Source: JAICIG01 sp035532215
Lineage (GTDB): Bacteria; Planctomycetota; Planctomycetia; Pirellulales; JAICIG01
Direction: 5' to 3'
NCBI GenBank assembly: GCA_035532215.1
Contig: DATKRK010000117.1
Coordinates: forward strand, 1-24,813
DNA: 24,813 nt
Part shown: positions 24,355-24,813 of the stretch, in pieces
Layout: every line of letters begins with the position of its first letter
Numbering within the stretch: the stretch's first letter is position 1
The notes under the pieces: generated by a model
Told to the model about the DNA's origin: nothing
Databases searched by the model: none
What the model saw: the letters and a program-made list of their open reading frames with translations, nothing else
Made by a program: the position numbers and the translations under genes

Positions 24355-24660
24355 GTCTTATGTAGCTTCTATGAAGGTTGGCTGGCCCATAGCAGACGCC
24401 GCGCGGCACCACAACTTTTCGAGCGGCGGTTTGCGACGTATGACGGCGGAACGAATACTGGCTCGATGCTCGGATTCGTGGTGAGCATGAATCTGCATCG
24501 GCGCCACTTGGACAGCGACCGCAGGGCGACATCCGCGGCAAAAGCCGTAGAGATACTGGCACGGCTGAAAGCGGGGGCAAGGGGACGACAGCGAGCGGGA
24601 GGAGAGCATGGACATAAGGGAGGCGGGGACAGAAAGAGCGCGGCAGCTAGGGCCGCTAAA
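24355..24660 (+). pseudogene. ParB-like DNA-binding protein remnant, no start
   Basis: The plus-strand frame beginning at 24361 reads APQLFERRFATYDGG, then MLGFVVSMNLHRRHLDSDRR, and later LARLKAGARGRQRAGG and GHKGGGDRKSAAARA. The block FVVSxNLHRRHLxxxQRA followed by a Gly/Arg-rich GGDRKS linker is characteristic of ParB-like nuclease/partition-type proteins found on plasmids and integrative elements. A stop at 24352-24354 precedes it and no ATG occurs before 24466, so the N-terminal ParB domain is missing. After about 24640 the similarity ends, although the frame stays open to the window edge. It is most likely a remnant truncated at both ends, beside the tRNA attachment site. Confidence 0.5.
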
Positions 24661-24711
24661 GCTGCCGAATCACCCTTAGAGGCCGTAACAAAACGCATAT
24701 TCGTTACAGTG

Positions 24712-24726
24712 TGGCACGATATTTGC
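24712..24726 (+). promoter_or_regulatory. Sigma-54 (RpoN) promoter
   Basis: TGGCACGATATTTGC matches the sigma-54 consensus TGGCACG-N4-TTGC exactly, with GG and GC ten bases apart. Transcription would start near 24738, leaving about 40 bases to the ATG at 24779. Such promoters need an enhancer-binding activator; no upstream activator site could be named. Confidence 0.7.
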
Positions 24727-24778
24727 GCCGGGATTCTCTTGGTTGGACAATGGAAACCAAGAACGAAAGGAGTCTGCC

Positions 24779-24813
24779 ATGGCGAGGATCATGCTACCTG
24801 CGGGGCTTTGGGA
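24779..24813 (+). CDS. Partial CDS at the window edge, product unknown
   Basis: The ATG at 24779 has AAAGGAG seven bases upstream and opens MARIMLPAGLW before the window ends. It lies 53 bases after the sigma-54 promoter core and is probably its target. Eleven residues do not allow identification. A shorter start at the second Met is possible but lacks the ribosome spacing. Confidence 0.6.
   Translation, partial: MARIMLPAGLW

Noticed and set aside
24369..24698. A 109-codon minus-strand ORF at the right edge
   Set aside because: It has Ala/Ser/Pro-rich shadow composition; the opposite strand reads the ParB-like block FVVSMNLHRRHL.

Overview
This window looks like chromosomal DNA from a planctomycete, most likely Pirellulales or a close relative. 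The basis is high GC content, paired cytochrome-like DUF1549/DUF1553 proteins (PSCyt1/PSCyt2/PSD1) beside a Tat-exported DUF1501 protein, a Tat-exported TIM-barrel isomerase-like protein, several families of short palindromic repeats, and a four-helix-bundle (S23) cassette. This assignment rests on recognised protein families; no database search was run.

Layout. (1) Positions 1-3161 are worn accessory DNA, all on the minus strand. They hold the first codons of an unknown gene, a DNA adenine methyltransferase that stops before its SAM-binding motif, a helix-turn-helix protein resembling phage small terminases, and a small ORF that joins a DUF2924 N-terminus to a scrap of serine recombinase. 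(2) Positions 3162-7726 carry a lipoprotein gene, two different trans-sulfuration PLP enzymes, a perfect 31-bp inverted repeat, a 38-bp tandem repeat, and two candidate structured RNAs. (3) Positions 7727-14070 hold a secreted HEAT-repeat protein followed by a broken gene fragment, trpE, the protein arginine kinase pair mcsA-mcsB with a good promoter, an S23 cassette bounded by inverted repeats, and a secreted TPR protein. (4) Positions 14261-23980 are a planctomycete-specific block. DUF1501 and a PSCyt1/DUF1549/DUF1553 protein lie on the minus strand. Divergent from them, on the plus strand, is an operon of a LamG-containing PSCyt1/DUF1549/DUF1553 protein, a DJ-1/PfpI-like protein and a Tat-exported TIM-barrel protein. 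(5) Positions 24135-24813 look like the edge of an integrated element: a tRNA-Phe 3' fragment with its terminator, a start-less ParB-like coding remnant, and a near-perfect sigma-54 promoter in front of a gene that runs off the window.

How the genes work together. McsA and McsB form the protein-arginine phosphorylation module, here without CtsR or ClpC beside it. The two PLP enzymes probably handle homocysteine/cystathionine chemistry. The PSCyt1 proteins, DUF1501 and the TIM-barrel protein are probably exported and act together on an unknown, perhaps sugar-derived, substrate.

The most interesting signals are non-coding or chimeric. They are the nested three-stem RNA candidate with a terminator at 7429-7608, the stem-plus-terminator element at 3596-3704, the att-type tRNA fragment with hidden ParB-like remnant and sigma-54 promoter at the right edge, and the DUF2924-recombinase chimera at the left.
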